This document shows, piece after piece, positions 29,161 through 40,348 of a DNA stretch of 64,000 nt. The notes below the pieces were generated by a model. It made no database searches. It saw only the letters and a list, made by a program, of their open reading frames with translations, and had not been told where the DNA came from. Positions within the stretch are counted from its first letter, which is position 1. The number at the start of each line of letters is the position of its first letter. The translations under genes were made by a program, and so were the position numbers. Origin of the DNA: Pseudomonas haemolytica (GTDB lineage: Bacteria > Pseudomonadota > Gammaproteobacteria > Pseudomonadales > Pseudomonadaceae); assembly GCF_009659625.1 (NCBI RefSeq), contig NZ_VOIW01000004.1, positions 62,001 through 126,000 on the forward strand, read 5' to 3'.

Positions 29161-30426
29161 ATGCAGCGTCGTAGCTTGATCAAGGCTTTAACTTTGTCGG
29201 CATCCATTGTTGCCATGGGCCTGACCTGGACCGTGCAGGCCGCCGAGACCATCAAGGTTGGCATCCTGCATTCGTTGTCCGGGACCATGGCAATCTCCGA
29301 AACCTCGCTCAAAGACATGGCGTTGATGACCATCGACGAAATCAACGCCAAGGGCGGTGTGAACGGCAAGATGCTCGAACCGGTGGTGGTGGACCCAGCC
29401 TCGAACTGGCCGCTGTTCGCGGAAAAAGGCCGGCAGCTGCTGACCCAGGACAAGGTCGCCGTGGTGTTCGGTTGCTGGACCTCAGTGTCGCGTAAATCGG
29501 TATTGCCGGTGTTTGAAGAACTCAACGGCCTGCTGTTCTACCCAGTGCAATACGAAGGTGAAGAGATGTCGCCGAACGTGTTCTACACCGGTGCAGCGCC
29601 GAACCAGCAGGCGATCCCGGCGGTGGAATATTTGATGAGCGAAGAAGGCGGCAGTGCCAAGCGCTTCTTCCTGCTCGGCACCGACTACGTGTACCCACGC
29701 ACCACCAACAAAATCCTGCGTTCGTTCCTGCATTCCAAAGGCGTGGCAGACAAAGATATCGAAGAGGTCTACACCCCGTTCGGCCACGCCGATTACCAGA
29801 CCATCGTCGCCAACATCAAGAAATTCTCCGCCGGCGGCAAGACCGCAGTGGTCTCCACCGTCAATGGCGACTCCAACGTGCCGTTCTACAAGGAGCTGGC
29901 CAACCAGGGCCTGAAGGCCACCGATGTACCGGTGGTGGCGTTCTCGGTGGGTGAAGAAGAACTGCGCGGCATCGACACCAAGCCGCTGGTGGGCAACCTC
30001 GCGGCGTGGAACTACTTCCAGTCGGTGGAGAACCCGGTGAACCAGAAGTTCGTCGCCGATTGGAAAGCCTACGCCAAGAAGCACAACCTGCCGGGCGCGG
30101 ACAAAGCCGTGACCAACGATCCGATGGAGGCCACCTACGTGGGCATCCATATGTGGGCGCAGGCGGCCGAGAAAGCCAAGTCCACCGACGTCGACAAAGT
30201 ACGTGAAGCCCTGGGCGGCCAGACCTTCGCCGCGCCGTCGGGTTTCACCCTGACCATGGACAAGACCAACCATCACCTGCACAAGCCGGTGATGATCGGT
30301 GAGATCCAATCGGACGGGCAGTTCTCGGTGGTGTGGCAGACCGAAGCGCCGATTCGCGCGCAGCCGTGGAGCCCTTACATTCCGGGCAATGACAAAAAGC
30401 CGGATTACGCCGTGAAGAGCAACTAA
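29161..30426 (+). CDS. urtA: Urea ABC transporter substrate-binding protein
   Basis: Periplasmic urea-binding protein of the Urt system (HAAT family). 421 residues: signal peptide (about 1-28, ending VQA-AE), then IKVGILHSLSGTMAISETSL, LEPVVVDPASNWPLFAEK, and VFGCWTSVSRKSVLPVFEE, all typical of UrtA. It begins a five-gene set urtABCDE directly before the urease genes, as in PAO1 (PA4858). A sigma-54 promoter lies upstream. 136 bases with a REPIN separate it from urtB, which may favour higher UrtA abundance. Confidence 0.97.
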   Translation: MQRRSLIKALTLSASIVAMGLTWTVQAAETIKVGILHSLSGTMAISETSLKDMALMTIDEINAKGGVNGKMLEPVVVDPASNWPLFAEKGRQLLTQDKVAVVFGCWTSVSRKSVLPVFEELNGLLFYPVQYEGEEMSPNVFYTGAAPNQQAIPAVEYLMSEEGGSAKRFFLLGTDYVYPRTTNKILRSFLHSKGVADKDIEEVYTPFGHADYQTIVANIKKFSAGGKTAVVSTVNGDSNVPFYKELANQGLKATDVPVVAFSVGEEELRGIDTKPLVGNLAAWNYFQSVENPVNQKFVADWKAYAKKHNLPGADKAVTNDPMEATYVGIHMWAQAAEKAKSTDVDKVREALGGQTFAAPSGFTLTMDKTNHHLHKPVMIGEIQSDGQFSVVWQTEAPIRAQPWSPYIPGNDKKPDYAVKSN

Positions 30427-30441
30427 AGCCCGGCTCGGTCT

Positions 30442-30534
30442 AAATGTGGGAGGGGGCTTGCTCCCGATAGCGGTGGGTCTGTGACAGATGCTTTGCCTGA
30501 CACGCAGCTATCGGGAGCAAGCCCCCTCCCACAC
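30442..30534. repeat. REPIN 5, between urtA and urtB
   Basis: Inverted pair of GTGGGAGGGGGCTTGCTCCC arms, 15 bases after the urtA stop and inside the presumed urtABCDE transcript. Confidence 0.96.
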
Positions 30535-30562
30535 TGTCCCCGCATAATCAGGACATTTTTGT

Positions 30563-32065
30563 ATGCCCGCTGCCCTCTACCGCTTGACCCTGGCCTTGCT
30601 GCTGTTACTGCCCTTGGCCGCACACGCCAGCGACGCCGAGGACTTCCTCAGCGCCAACCCGACACAACAAGCCAAGCTCCTCCAGGACTGGGCCGCACAG
30701 CCCGACCCAGCACGCATCGAGCTGGTGGACGCGCTGCAACAAGGCCAGCTCACGCTCAACGGCGAAACCAAGACCGTGCGCCTGAACAATCGCCTGCGCG
30801 GCTTGATCAATAACGTCCAGGCCAGCCAGCAATTGCTCGCCGCTGACCCCAAGGTGCGTCTGGCGGCAGCGCGTACCCTGCAAAAAAGCGCTGTGCCTGC
30901 ACAGCTGAAATTCCTCGACCAGCAGGTAGCCGCCGAGACCGACGAGGACGTACACACCGCCCTCAGCCTGGCCCTGGCCAACCTGCAACTGGTGGACAGC
31001 GACCCGGCCGTGCGCCTCGCTGCCGTGCGCTTGCTCGGCAGCACCGGCGACCCGCTGGCGCGCACGCGCCTTGAAGCGCTGCTGGCGCCGGGCGTTGAGG
31101 CCGACGCCGCCGTGCACACCGCCGCCGAGACCAGCCTGGCCCAGGTCAAACGTAAACTGATGTTCGGCGAGATCCTCGGCCAGGCCTTCAGCGGCATGTC
31201 GTTAGGCTCGATCCTGCTGCTCGCGGCCTTGGGCTTGGCGATCACCTTCGGCCTGCTCGGCGTGATCAACATGGCCCACGGCGAGATGCTGATGCTCGGC
31301 GCCTACTCCACCTATGTGGTGCAACTGATGATGCAGCGCTATGTGCCCCAGGCCATCGAGTTCTACCCGTTGATCGCGCTGCCGGTGGCGTTCTTCGTCA
31401 CCGCGGCCATCGGCATGGCGCTGGAGCGCACGGTGATTCGCCACCTCTATGGCCGGCCGCTGGAAACCCTGCTCGCCACCTGGGGCATCAGCCTGATGCT
31501 GATCCAACTGGTGCGCCTGGTGTTCGGTGCGCAGAACGTCGAAGTATCCAACCCCGCCTGGTTGTCCGGCGGCATCCAAGTGCTGCCCAACCTGGTGCTG
31601 CCGTACAACCGCATCGTGATCATTGCCTTCGCGCTGTTCGTGGTGGTGCTCACCTGGCTGCTGCTGAACAAGACACGCCTGGGCCTCAACGTGCGTGCCG
31701 TCACCCAGAACCGCAACATGGCCGCCTGCTGCGGCGTGCCTACCGGGCGCGTAGACATGCTCGCCTTTGGCCTCGGCTCCGGCATCGCCGGCCTTGGCGG
31801 CGTAGCGCTGAGCCAGATCGGCAACGTCGGCCCGGACCTGGGCCAGAGCTACATCATCGACTCGTTCCTGGTGGTGGTGCTCGGCGGCGTCGGCCAGTTG
31901 GCCGGTAGCGTCATGGCCGCGTTCGGCCTGGGTATTGCCAACAAGATTCTTGAGCCACAGATCGGCGCCGTGCTCGGCAAAATCCTGATCCTCGCGCTGA
32001 TCATTCTGTTTATCCAGAAACGCCCGCAAGGACTCTTCGCACTGAAAGGACGGGTGATCGACTGA
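30563..32065 (+). CDS. urtB: Urea ABC transporter permease UrtB
   Basis: Inner-membrane permease. 500 residues: a signal-like first helix (LTLALLLLLPLAAHA), then a soluble, probably periplasmic domain of ~180 residues with HEAT-like helical repeats (DPKVRLAAARTL and DPAVRLAAVRLL are parallel units). A LivH-type permease follows with GLLGVINMAHGEMLMLGAY and GLGGVALSQIGNVGP. The long N-terminal domain is usual for proteobacterial UrtB. The TGA stop overlaps the urtC ATG by one base. Confidence 0.96.
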   Translation: MPAALYRLTLALLLLLPLAAHASDAEDFLSANPTQQAKLLQDWAAQPDPARIELVDALQQGQLTLNGETKTVRLNNRLRGLINNVQASQQLLAADPKVRLAAARTLQKSAVPAQLKFLDQQVAAETDEDVHTALSLALANLQLVDSDPAVRLAAVRLLGSTGDPLARTRLEALLAPGVEADAAVHTAAETSLAQVKRKLMFGEILGQAFSGMSLGSILLLAALGLAITFGLLGVINMAHGEMLMLGAYSTYVVQLMMQRYVPQAIEFYPLIALPVAFFVTAAIGMALERTVIRHLYGRPLETLLATWGISLMLIQLVRLVFGAQNVEVSNPAWLSGGIQVLPNLVLPYNRIVIIAFALFVVVLTWLLLNKTRLGLNVRAVTQNRNMAACCGVPTGRVDMLAFGLGSGIAGLGGVALSQIGNVGPDLGQSYIIDSFLVVVLGGVGQLAGSVMAAFGLGIANKILEPQIGAVLGKILILALIILFIQKRPQGLFALKGRVID

Positions 32066-33132
32066 TGAACCAGCCATTGATGCTTACGGCCACGCAAAAG
32101 GCCGGCCCCAAGGTGACCATTGCCGTCGGCGTGGTGATCCTCGTCGTGCTGCTGGCGTTGCCCCTGCTGTCGCTGTTGCCGCCCGACAACGCCTTTCATG
32201 TGTCGGCCTACACCCTGACGCTGGTGGGCAAGATCCTCTGCTACGCCATCGTCGCTCTCGCGCTTGATCTGGTCTGGGGCTACGCCGGCATGCTGTCCCT
32301 CGGTCACGGCCTGTTCTTCGCCCTGGGCGGCTACGCCATGGGCATGTACCTGATGCGCCAGGCGTCCGGCGATGAGTTGCCAGCGTTCATGACCTTTTTG
32401 TCCTGGACCGAGTTGCCCTGGTACTGGGCCGGCACCGACAACTTCCTCTGGGCCTTGTGCCTGGTGGTCTTGGCGCCCGGACTGTTGGCGCTGGTGTTCG
32501 GTTTCTTCGCCTTCCGCTCGCGGATCAAGGGCGTGTATTTCTCGATCATGACCCAGGCCCTGACCTTTGCCGGGATGCTGTTGTTCTTTCGCAACGAGAC
32601 CGGCTTCGGCGGCAATAACGGCTTTACCAATTTCCGCAGCATCCTTGGTTTCGGCATTACTGAACCGGGCACGCGGGCGGTGCTGTTCGTGGCCACGGTG
32701 CTGTTGCTGGTGGCGAGCCTGTACATCGGCTGGCGCCTGGCGCAGAGCAAGTTCGGCCGGGTGCTGACCGCCTTGCGGGACGCCGAGAACCGTCTGATGT
32801 TCTGCGGCTACGACCCACGTGGCTTCAAGCTGTTCGTGTGGGTGCTGAGCGCGGTGTTGTGCGGCCTTGCCGGCGCGCTGTATGTACCGCAGGTGGGCAT
32901 CATCAACCCCAGCGAAATGTCGCCGACCAACTCCATCGAAGCCGCGGTATGGGTGGCGCTGGGCGGGCGCGGCACGCTGGTCGGACCGTTGCTCGGCGCC
33001 GGTGTGGTCAACGGCATGAAGAGCTGGTTCACCGTGGCCTTCCCGGAGTACTGGCTGTTCTTCCTCGGGGCGTTGTTCATCATCGTCACCCTGTACCTGC
33101 CCAAGGGCGTTATCGGCCTGCTGAAGAAATGA
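32065..33132 (+). CDS. urtC: Urea ABC transporter permease UrtC
   Basis: Second permease subunit, LivM-like, 355 residues and about ten membrane helices. Signatures: LDLVWGYAGMLSLGHGLFFALGGYA, FRSRIKGVYFSIMTQALTFA and ALGGRGTLVGPLLGAGVVNG. Coupled to urtB through TGATG. Typical length. Confidence 0.96.
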   Translation: MNQPLMLTATQKAGPKVTIAVGVVILVVLLALPLLSLLPPDNAFHVSAYTLTLVGKILCYAIVALALDLVWGYAGMLSLGHGLFFALGGYAMGMYLMRQASGDELPAFMTFLSWTELPWYWAGTDNFLWALCLVVLAPGLLALVFGFFAFRSRIKGVYFSIMTQALTFAGMLLFFRNETGFGGNNGFTNFRSILGFGITEPGTRAVLFVATVLLLVASLYIGWRLAQSKFGRVLTALRDAENRLMFCGYDPRGFKLFVWVLSAVLCGLAGALYVPQVGIINPSEMSPTNSIEAAVWVALGGRGTLVGPLLGAGVVNGMKSWFTVAFPEYWLFFLGALFIIVTLYLPKGVIGLLKK

Positions 33133-33140
33133 GGAACGTC

Positions 33141-33962
33141 ATGCTTGAACCTATTTTCGATGCGGGCAGCGGCCGCGATGCGATTGGTATCGGCCAGGCC
33201 GCGGGCAAAGGGCTCAACACCCGCCACGGCACCATCCTGACCCTGGAAGATATCAGCGTCAGCTTCGATGGTTTCAAGGCGCTCAACGACCTGAACCTGT
33301 ATATCGGTGTCGGCGAATTGCGCTGCATCATCGGCCCCAACGGCGCGGGCAAGACCACGCTGATGGACGTGATCACCGGCAAGACCCGGCCCAGCCACGG
33401 CAAGGCCTGGTTTGGCGAGACCCTCGATTTGACCAGCATGAGCGAAGTGCAAATCGCCCAGGCTGGCATCGGGCGCAAGTTCCAGAAACCCACGGTGTTC
33501 GAAGCCCTGAGCGTGTTCGAAAACCTCGAGTTGGCGCAGAAGACCGACAAATCCGTATGGGCCAGCCTGCGCGCGCGGCTGAGTGGTGAGCAGAAAGACC
33601 GTATTGATGAAGTGCTCGACACCATCCGCCTCACGGCCTCGGTGCAGCGGCCCGCCGGTTTGTTGTCCCACGGTCAGAAGCAGTTCCTGGAAATCGGCAT
33701 GCTGCTGATGCAAGACCCGCAACTGTTGCTACTGGATGAACCGGTGGCGGGCATGACCGACGCCGAAACCGAATTCACCGCCGAATTGTTCAAGCGCCTG
33801 GCGGGCAAGCACTCGTTGATGGTGGTGGAGCACGACATGGGCTTTGTCGGCTCGATTGCCGACCACGTCACCGTGTTGCACCAGGGCAGTGTGTTGGCCG
33901 AGGGGTCGCTGGAACAGGTGCAGGAAAATGAGCGAGTGATCGAGGTTTACCTCGGTCGCTAA
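33141..33962 (+). CDS. urtD: Urea ABC transporter ATPase UrtD
   Basis: ATP-binding subunit, 273 residues. Walker A GPNGAGKT, Q-loop, signature-like LLSHGQKQFLEIGM (LSHGQ instead of LSGGQ, usual in UrtD) and Walker B LLLLDEPVAG with switch His in VVEHDMGFV. I chose ATG 33141, which has GAGGA five bases upstream; ATG 33129 overlapping the urtC stop would add four residues. A short N-terminal extension precedes the ABC fold. Confidence 0.96.
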   Translation: MLEPIFDAGSGRDAIGIGQAAGKGLNTRHGTILTLEDISVSFDGFKALNDLNLYIGVGELRCIIGPNGAGKTTLMDVITGKTRPSHGKAWFGETLDLTSMSEVQIAQAGIGRKFQKPTVFEALSVFENLELAQKTDKSVWASLRARLSGEQKDRIDEVLDTIRLTASVQRPAGLLSHGQKQFLEIGMLLMQDPQLLLLDEPVAGMTDAETEFTAELFKRLAGKHSLMVVEHDMGFVGSIADHVTVLHQGSVLAEGSLEQVQENERVIEVYLGR

Positions 33963-33974
33963 GGAGAAGTGAAC

Positions 33975-34673
33975 ATGCTGCAAGTCGACAAGCTGCACCA
34001 GTACTACGGCGGTAGCCACATCCTGCGCGGGCTCTCGTTCGACGTGAAGATCGGCGAAGTCACCTGCCTGCTCGGGCGTAATGGCGTGGGCAAGACCACG
34101 CTGCTCAAGTGCCTGATGGGTTTGCTGCCCGCCAAAGAAGGCGTGGTGAATTGGGAAGGCAAAGCCATCACCGGTTTCAAGCCGCACCAGCGCGTGCATG
34201 CGGGCATCGCCTACGTGCCCCAGGGCCGGGAGATTTTTGGCCGGTTGACGGTGGAAGAAAACCTGCTGATGGGCCTGTCGCGTTTCCCTGGCTCAGAGGC
34301 CAAGGAAGTGCCCGCCTTCATCTACGAACTGTTCCCGGTGTTGCTGCAAATGAAGCAGCGGCGCGGCGGCGATCTGTCCGGCGGCCAGCAACAGCAGCTG
34401 GCGATTGGTCGCGCCCTGGCCAGCCGCCCGCGCCTGTTGATTCTCGATGAGCCCACCGAAGGTATCCAGCCGTCGGTGATCAAGGAAATCGGCGCAGTGA
34501 TCAAGAAACTCGCGGCGCGTGGTGATATGGCGATCCTGTTGGTGGAGCAGTTCTACGACTTCGCCGCCGAGCTGGCCGACCAGTACCTGGTGATGTCACG
34601 CGGTGAAATCGTCCAGCAAGGCCGAGGTGAAAATATGCAAAGTGAGGGTGTGCGCGGGTTGGTTACCATCTAA
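33975..34673 (+). CDS. urtE: Urea ABC transporter ATPase UrtE
   Basis: Second ATPase, LivF-like, 232 residues. Walker A GRNGVGKT, signature LSGGQQQQLAIGRAL, Walker B LLILDEPTEGIQPS. ATG 33975 has AAGGAG eight bases upstream; GTG 33969 is less well placed. ureD begins 31 bases later with no terminator between, so transport and urease genes may be read together. Confidence 0.96.
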   Translation: MLQVDKLHQYYGGSHILRGLSFDVKIGEVTCLLGRNGVGKTTLLKCLMGLLPAKEGVVNWEGKAITGFKPHQRVHAGIAYVPQGREIFGRLTVEENLLMGLSRFPGSEAKEVPAFIYELFPVLLQMKQRRGGDLSGGQQQQLAIGRALASRPRLLILDEPTEGIQPSVIKEIGAVIKKLAARGDMAILLVEQFYDFAAELADQYLVMSRGEIVQQGRGENMQSEGVRGLVTI

Positions 34674-34704
34674 TCTGTAGCGTCCTAACAATAAGCCCTA
34701 AAAC

Positions 34705-35544
34705 ATGAACCTGCCCGTTTCCCCTGCCCTGTTCACCCCCAGCTGGCACGCCGAGCTGGAACTCGGCTACGCGCGTTTCGGTGACACCACACGCCCGGTG
34801 CTACGCCGCCACCTTGGCCCGCTGCGGGTGCAAAAGCATCTGTATGCAGAAGGCCCCGAGGTGTGCCAGCACATCATCGTGCACCCGCCCGGCGGGATTG
34901 CCGGCGGTGACCGCCTGGACATCAGTGCCCATGTCGACGCGGGGGCCTGGGCGCAATTGACCAGCCCTGGTGCAGCCAAGTGGTATCGCGCCAGCGGCCC
35001 GGCCTTTGCGCAACTTGAACTGACGGTAGAAGCCGGCGCGACACTGGAGTGGCTGCCCCAGGAAACCATCGTGTTCAGCGCTGCCCAGGCCGAACTCACC
35101 ACACGTATTGACCTGCAAGGCGATGCCCGGCTGTTCTACTGGGATGTGGTCGCCCTCGGCCGCCCCGCCAGTGGCGAGCGCTTTGATCTCGGCCACTTTC
35201 AATCGCACCTGGATATTCGCCGCGACGGGCAGTTGCTCTGGCATGAGCGCCAGCGCATTGTGGGCGCCGATGGGTTACTGGATTCGCCTATCGGGCTGGA
35301 TGGGCAACCGGTGTTTGCCACGTTGCTGGTGACCGGCGAGATAGACCCTGAATTGCTTGAACAATGCCGCTCACTGCCCCACGCGGTGCGCGGCGATTTG
35401 ACCCAATTGCCCGGGCTGCTGGTGGCGCGTTGCCTGGCTGAGGAAGCGTTATTGGCGCGGGGTTGGTTGATTGATTTATGGCGATTGCTGCGCCCAGCCG
35501 TACTGGGCCGCGAAGCCGTTTCACCACGAATCTGGAGCACATGA
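34705..35544 (+). CDS. ureD: Urease accessory protein UreD
   Basis: Scaffold of the nickel-loading complex on apo-urease with UreF and UreG. 279 residues with family signatures [38 protein letters not shown] and ARCLAEEA. It starts the structural urease block ureD-ureA-(two acetyltransferases)-ureB-ureC. The stop is followed two bases later by a compact REP palindrome. Confidence 0.95.
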   Translation: MNLPVSPALFTPSWHAELELGYARFGDTTRPVLRRHLGPLRVQKHLYAEGPEVCQHIIVHPPGGIAGGDRLDISAHVDAGAWAQLTSPGAAKWYRASGPAFAQLELTVEAGATLEWLPQETIVFSAAQAELTTRIDLQGDARLFYWDVVALGRPASGERFDLGHFQSHLDIRRDGQLLWHERQRIVGADGLLDSPIGLDGQPVFATLLVTGEIDPELLEQCRSLPHAVRGDLTQLPGLLVARCLAEEALLARGWLIDLWRLLRPAVLGREAVSPRIWST

Positions 35545-35545
35545 A

Positions 35546-35587
35546 GATCAAATGTGGGAGGGGGCTTGCTCCCTCCCACACTTGATC
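35546..35587. repeat. Compact REP palindrome between ureD and ureA
   Basis: GTGGGAGGG and CCCTCCCAC with outer GATCAA(A/G)TGT-like flanks fold into a single hairpin without the usual 50-base spacer, as if the middle of a REPIN had been lost. Confidence 0.92.
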
Positions 35588-35629
35588 TCTGTTGTATTTA
35601 AGAATGCATTCTTTGAAGGACCTTGAACC

Positions 35630-35932
35630 ATGGACCTGACCCCACGGGAAAAAGACAAACTGTTGATCTTCACCGCAGGCCTCGTCGCCGAACGCCGCCT
35701 GGCACGCGGGGTGAAACTCAACTACCCGGAAACCATCGCCTACATCTCTGCCGCCCTGATGGAAGGCGCCCGCGATGGCCGCACCGTGGCCGACCTGATG
35801 CACTACGGCACCACGCTGCTCAGCCGTGAGCAAGTGATGGAAGGCATCCCGGAGATGATCCCGGACATCCAGGTGGAAGCCACGTTCCCCGACGGCACCA
35901 AGCTGGTGACTGTCCACCAGCCCATTGCGTGA
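35630..35932 (+). CDS. ureA: Urease gamma subunit
   Basis: Small structural subunit of nickel urease, 100 residues. [20 protein letters not shown] and [15 protein letters not shown] are strong family markers, and the C-terminus VTVHQPIA is typical. Followed after 9 bases by the first acetyltransferase gene. Confidence 0.98.
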   Translation: MDLTPREKDKLLIFTAGLVAERRLARGVKLNYPETIAYISAALMEGARDGRTVADLMHYGTTLLSREQVMEGIPEMIPDIQVEATFPDGTKLVTVHQPIA

Positions 35933-35941
35933 GGCACTGCG

Positions 35942-37295
<1,354 letters not shown>

Positions 37296-37301
37296 GGCCT
37301 C

Positions 37302-37378
37302 ATCGGGAGCAAGCCCCCTTCCACATTTGAAGGTATTCACAAATCAAAGGTGGGAGGGGGCTTGCTCCCGATAGCGGT
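37302..37378. repeat. REPIN 6, between ureB and ureC
   Basis: Arms in the reversed order (GGGAGCAAGCCCCC first), spacer about 30 bases, one T-for-C change in the left arm. It sits inside the urease operon six bases after the ureB stop. Confidence 0.94.
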
Positions 37379-37414
37379 CTCACATTCAACATATCTTTAT
37401 CAGGGCAACCACAC

Positions 37415-39115
37415 ATGAAAATCAGCCGCCAAGCCTACGCCGACATGTACGGCCCCACCGTCGGTGACAAGGTCCGCCTGGCCGACACCGAACTGTTCGT
37501 CGAAGTCGAACAGGACTTCACTGTCTATGGCGAAGAAGTGAAATTCGGCGGCGGCAAGGTCATCCGCGACGGCCAGGGCCAGAGCCAACTGCTCGCCCAT
37601 GAAGTGGTGGACACCCTGATCACCAACGCACTGATCATCGACCACTGGGGCATCGTCAAGGCCGACGTTGGCTTGAAGAATGGCCGCATCCATGCGATCG
37701 GCAAAGCCGGCAACCCGGATATCCAGCCCGGCGTGACCATGGCCATCGGCGCCAGCACTGAAGTGATCGCCGGCGAAGGCATGATCCTCACGGCAGGCGG
37801 CATCGACTCCCACGTGCATTTCATCTGCCCGCAGCAGATCGAAGAAGCGCTGACCAGCGGCATCACCACCATGATCGGCGGCGGTACCGGCCCGGCCACC
37901 GGCACCAACGCTACCACCTGCACGTCCGGCCCGTGGCACTTGGCGCGCATGCTGCAGGCCAGCGACTCGTTCCCGATGAACATCGGTTTCACCGGCAAGG
38001 GCAACGCCAGTCTGCCCGAGCCGCTGATCGAACAGGTCAAGGCCGGCGCCATCGGTTTGAAGCTGCATGAAGACTGGGGCACGACTCCGGCAAGCATTGA
38101 TAACTGCCTGAGCGTTGCCGACCAATACGACGTGCAGGTGGCGATCCACAGCGACACCCTCAACGAGTCTGGCTTCGTCGAAACCACCCTCGCCGCCCTC
38201 AAGGGCCGCACCATCCACACCTACCACACCGAAGGCGCCGGTGGCGGCCATGCGCCGGACATCATCAAGGCCTGCGGTTTCCCCAACGTGCTGCCCAGTT
38301 CCACCAACCCGACCCGGCCGTTCACCCGCAACACCATCGACGAGCACCTGGACATGCTGATGGTCTGCCATCACCTGGACCCAAGCATTGCCGAAGACGT
38401 GGCCTTCGCCGAAAGCCGCATTCGCCGCGAGACCATTGCTGCTGAAGACATCCTGCATGACCTGGGCGCGTTCTCGATGATCAGCTCCGACAGCCAGGCC
38501 ATGGGCCGCGTCGGTGAAGTGATCACGCGCACCTGGCAGACCGCCGACAAGATGAAAAAACAACGTGGCGCCCTGCCCGGCGACGGCCCGGGCAATGACA
38601 ACTTCCGCGCCAAACGCTATATCGCCAAGTACACCATCAACCCGGCGATCACCCATGGTGTCAGCCATATCGTCGGCTCTATCGAAGTGGGCAAGTGGGC
38701 CGACCTGGTGCTGTGGCGCCCGGCGTTCTTCGGCATCAAACCGACCTTGATCCTCAAGGGCGGCGCAATTGCCTCAAGCCTGATGGGCGACGCCAACGCG
38801 TCGATCCCGACGCCACAACCGGTGCACTACCGCCCGATGTTCGCCAGCTTCGGCAGCTCGTTGCACGCCACCAGCCTGACCTTTATCAGCCAGGCTGCCC
38901 AGGACGCCGGCTTGCCCGAGGCCCTGGGGTTGAAGAAGCAGATCGCGGTGGTCAAGGGGTGCCGCAACGTGCAGAAAACCGACTTGATCCATAACGATTA
39001 CCTGCCGGATATCGAGGTGGACCCGCAGACCTATCAGGTCAAGGCCGACGGCGTGTTGCTGTGGTGTGAGCCGGCAGATGTGCTGCCGATGGCGCAGCGC
39101 TACTTTTTGTTTTAG
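37415..39115 (+). CDS. ureC: Urease alpha (catalytic) subunit
   Basis: Hydrolyses urea to ammonia and carbamate at a dinickel centre. 566 residues. Metal ligands: HVHFIC (two His), the carbamylated Lys216 in [12 protein letters not shown], then [15 protein letters not shown]. The catalytic His lies in MVCHHLD and the Asp ligand in SSDSQAMGR. Full length, no damage seen. With UreA and UreB it forms the apo-enzyme, matured by UreD here and UreEFG about 12 kb downstream. Confidence 0.99.
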   Translation: MKISRQAYADMYGPTVGDKVRLADTELFVEVEQDFTVYGEEVKFGGGKVIRDGQGQSQLLAHEVVDTLITNALIIDHWGIVKADVGLKNGRIHAIGKAGNPDIQPGVTMAIGASTEVIAGEGMILTAGGIDSHVHFICPQQIEEALTSGITTMIGGGTGPATGTNATTCTSGPWHLARMLQASDSFPMNIGFTGKGNASLPEPLIEQVKAGAIGLKLHEDWGTTPASIDNCLSVADQYDVQVAIHSDTLNESGFVETTLAALKGRTIHTYHTEGAGGGHAPDIIKACGFPNVLPSSTNPTRPFTRNTIDEHLDMLMVCHHLDPSIAEDVAFAESRIRRETIAAEDILHDLGAFSMISSDSQAMGRVGEVITRTWQTADKMKKQRGALPGDGPGNDNFRAKRYIAKYTINPAITHGVSHIVGSIEVGKWADLVLWRPAFFGIKPTLILKGGAIASSLMGDANASIPTPQPVHYRPMFASFGSSLHATSLTFISQAAQDAGLPEALGLKKQIAVVKGCRNVQKTDLIHNDYLPDIEVDPQTYQVKADGVLLWCEPADVLPMAQRYFLF

Positions 39116-39170
39116 TGCAACCCATACTGAGTGCCGGGCGCGGCCAACAATTGCGCAACAGTTACCCGGC

Positions 39171-40109
39171 TCAGAAATGCTCACGCGGGTTGAACGCCGC
39201 CTTATCAGCCAGCGCCTGCCACAACGCCTTGACCTCCTCATCGCTACTTTTAGGCATCACCACCTTGAGCTGCACAAACAGATAACCGCGCTGCCCGGCC
39301 TTGTTCAGCAAGCCATGACCCTTGGCGCGCATGCGCTGGCCGTTCTGGCTGCCGGCAGGCACCTTGAGGTTGATTTTGCCGGTGAGGGTCGGCACGGCCA
39401 CTTCCGCGCCCAACGCCAGCTCCCACGGCGCCAGGGGCAGGTTGATGATCAGGTTTTCGCCATCCACTTCGAACTTGGGGTGGGGCGCAAACTTGATGAT
39501 CAGGTACAGGTCGCCATTGGCGCCGCCACCGATGCCCGGTGCGCCCTGCCCTTTGAGGCGGATGCGCTCGCCGTCGGCCACGCCGGCGGGGATCTTCACG
39601 TTCAGGCTCTTGGTGGTGTTGCTGACGTGCCGGCCCGAAGCGTCGTATTGCGGCACCTGGAAGTTGATCTGCTTGGACTCGGTAGACAGTGTCTCTTCAA
39701 GGTGCACCGTCAGTTGCATCTCCACGTCCTGGCCCTTGCGGCCCGTGGAGCGGCGCTGGCCGCCACCAAAGGCATCGCCACGACCACCGAAGATCGAGCT
39801 GAAAAAGTCGGAGAAGTCCTCGGTGCCCGCGCCGCCACCATACCCACCACGACTCTGCCAGCCAGGTGGGCCCTGGAACGGCTGGCCATGCTGGCCGTAT
39901 TTGCGCAGTTCGTCGTACTCGGCTCGCTTATCGGCGCTTTTAAGCGCCTCATAGGCTTCGGACGCGTCCTTGAATTTCTCTTCGGCGTCTTTTTCCTTGC
40001 TGACATCGGGGTGATATTTGCGCGCGAGCTTGCGATAGGCTGCCTTGATTTCCTTGTCATCGGCCGTCGGCTCGACACCCAGAATCTTGTAGTAATCTTT
40101 GAAATCCAT
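39171..40109 (-). CDS. cbpA: DnaJ-like curved-DNA-binding protein CbpA
   Basis: Hsp70 co-chaperone, 312 residues from ATG 40109. J domain at 1-70 with the HPD motif at 33-35, then a Gly/Phe-rich linker ([11 protein letters not shown]) and two C-terminal beta-sandwich domains. The CxxCxGxG zinc region of true DnaJ is absent, which is the CbpA layout. The usual partner gene cbpM is not next to it: ureC ends 55 bases downstream. It is divergent from a YegD-type Hsp70 gene across 239 bases, suggesting a chaperone pair. An upstream in-frame extension is discounted. Confidence 0.93.
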   Translation of the reverse strand: MDFKDYYKILGVEPTADDKEIKAAYRKLARKYHPDVSKEKDAEEKFKDASEAYEALKSADKRAEYDELRKYGQHGQPFQGPPGWQSRGGYGGGAGTEDFSDFFSSIFGGRGDAFGGGQRRSTGRKGQDVEMQLTVHLEETLSTESKQINFQVPQYDASGRHVSNTTKSLNVKIPAGVADGERIRLKGQGAPGIGGGANGDLYLIIKFAPHPKFEVDGENLIINLPLAPWELALGAEVAVPTLTGKINLKVPAGSQNGQRMRAKGHGLLNKAGQRGYLFVQLKVVMPKSSDEEVKALWQALADKAAFNPREHF

Positions 40110-40348
40110 CGGCGGTTCACCATCCTTTATCGAGATCGCACTGCCCGGGGCACAACGTGCGCTGGTTTGCACCTGTTGAGGGTTGTGGCCTGGGGGGTAC
40201 GTCAAAGTGTTATCGGCATCAGCCGTATGCAACAGATGTGGGGGCAAATCCCGTACTTTCAAGCGCGATTTAACGGATGGTTGGCCTACGCAAGCGCCTG
40301 CGACTGGCATACACTGCGCGGCCGTTTTTCAACCGGAACCCGATAGAC

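Noticed and set aside
39127..39174. Hairpin CTGAG-CCGGG / CCCGG-CTCAG as a terminator after ureC
   Set aside because: The stem has a two-base bulge, a long loop and no T run, and overlaps the cbpA stop; support is too weak to list it.
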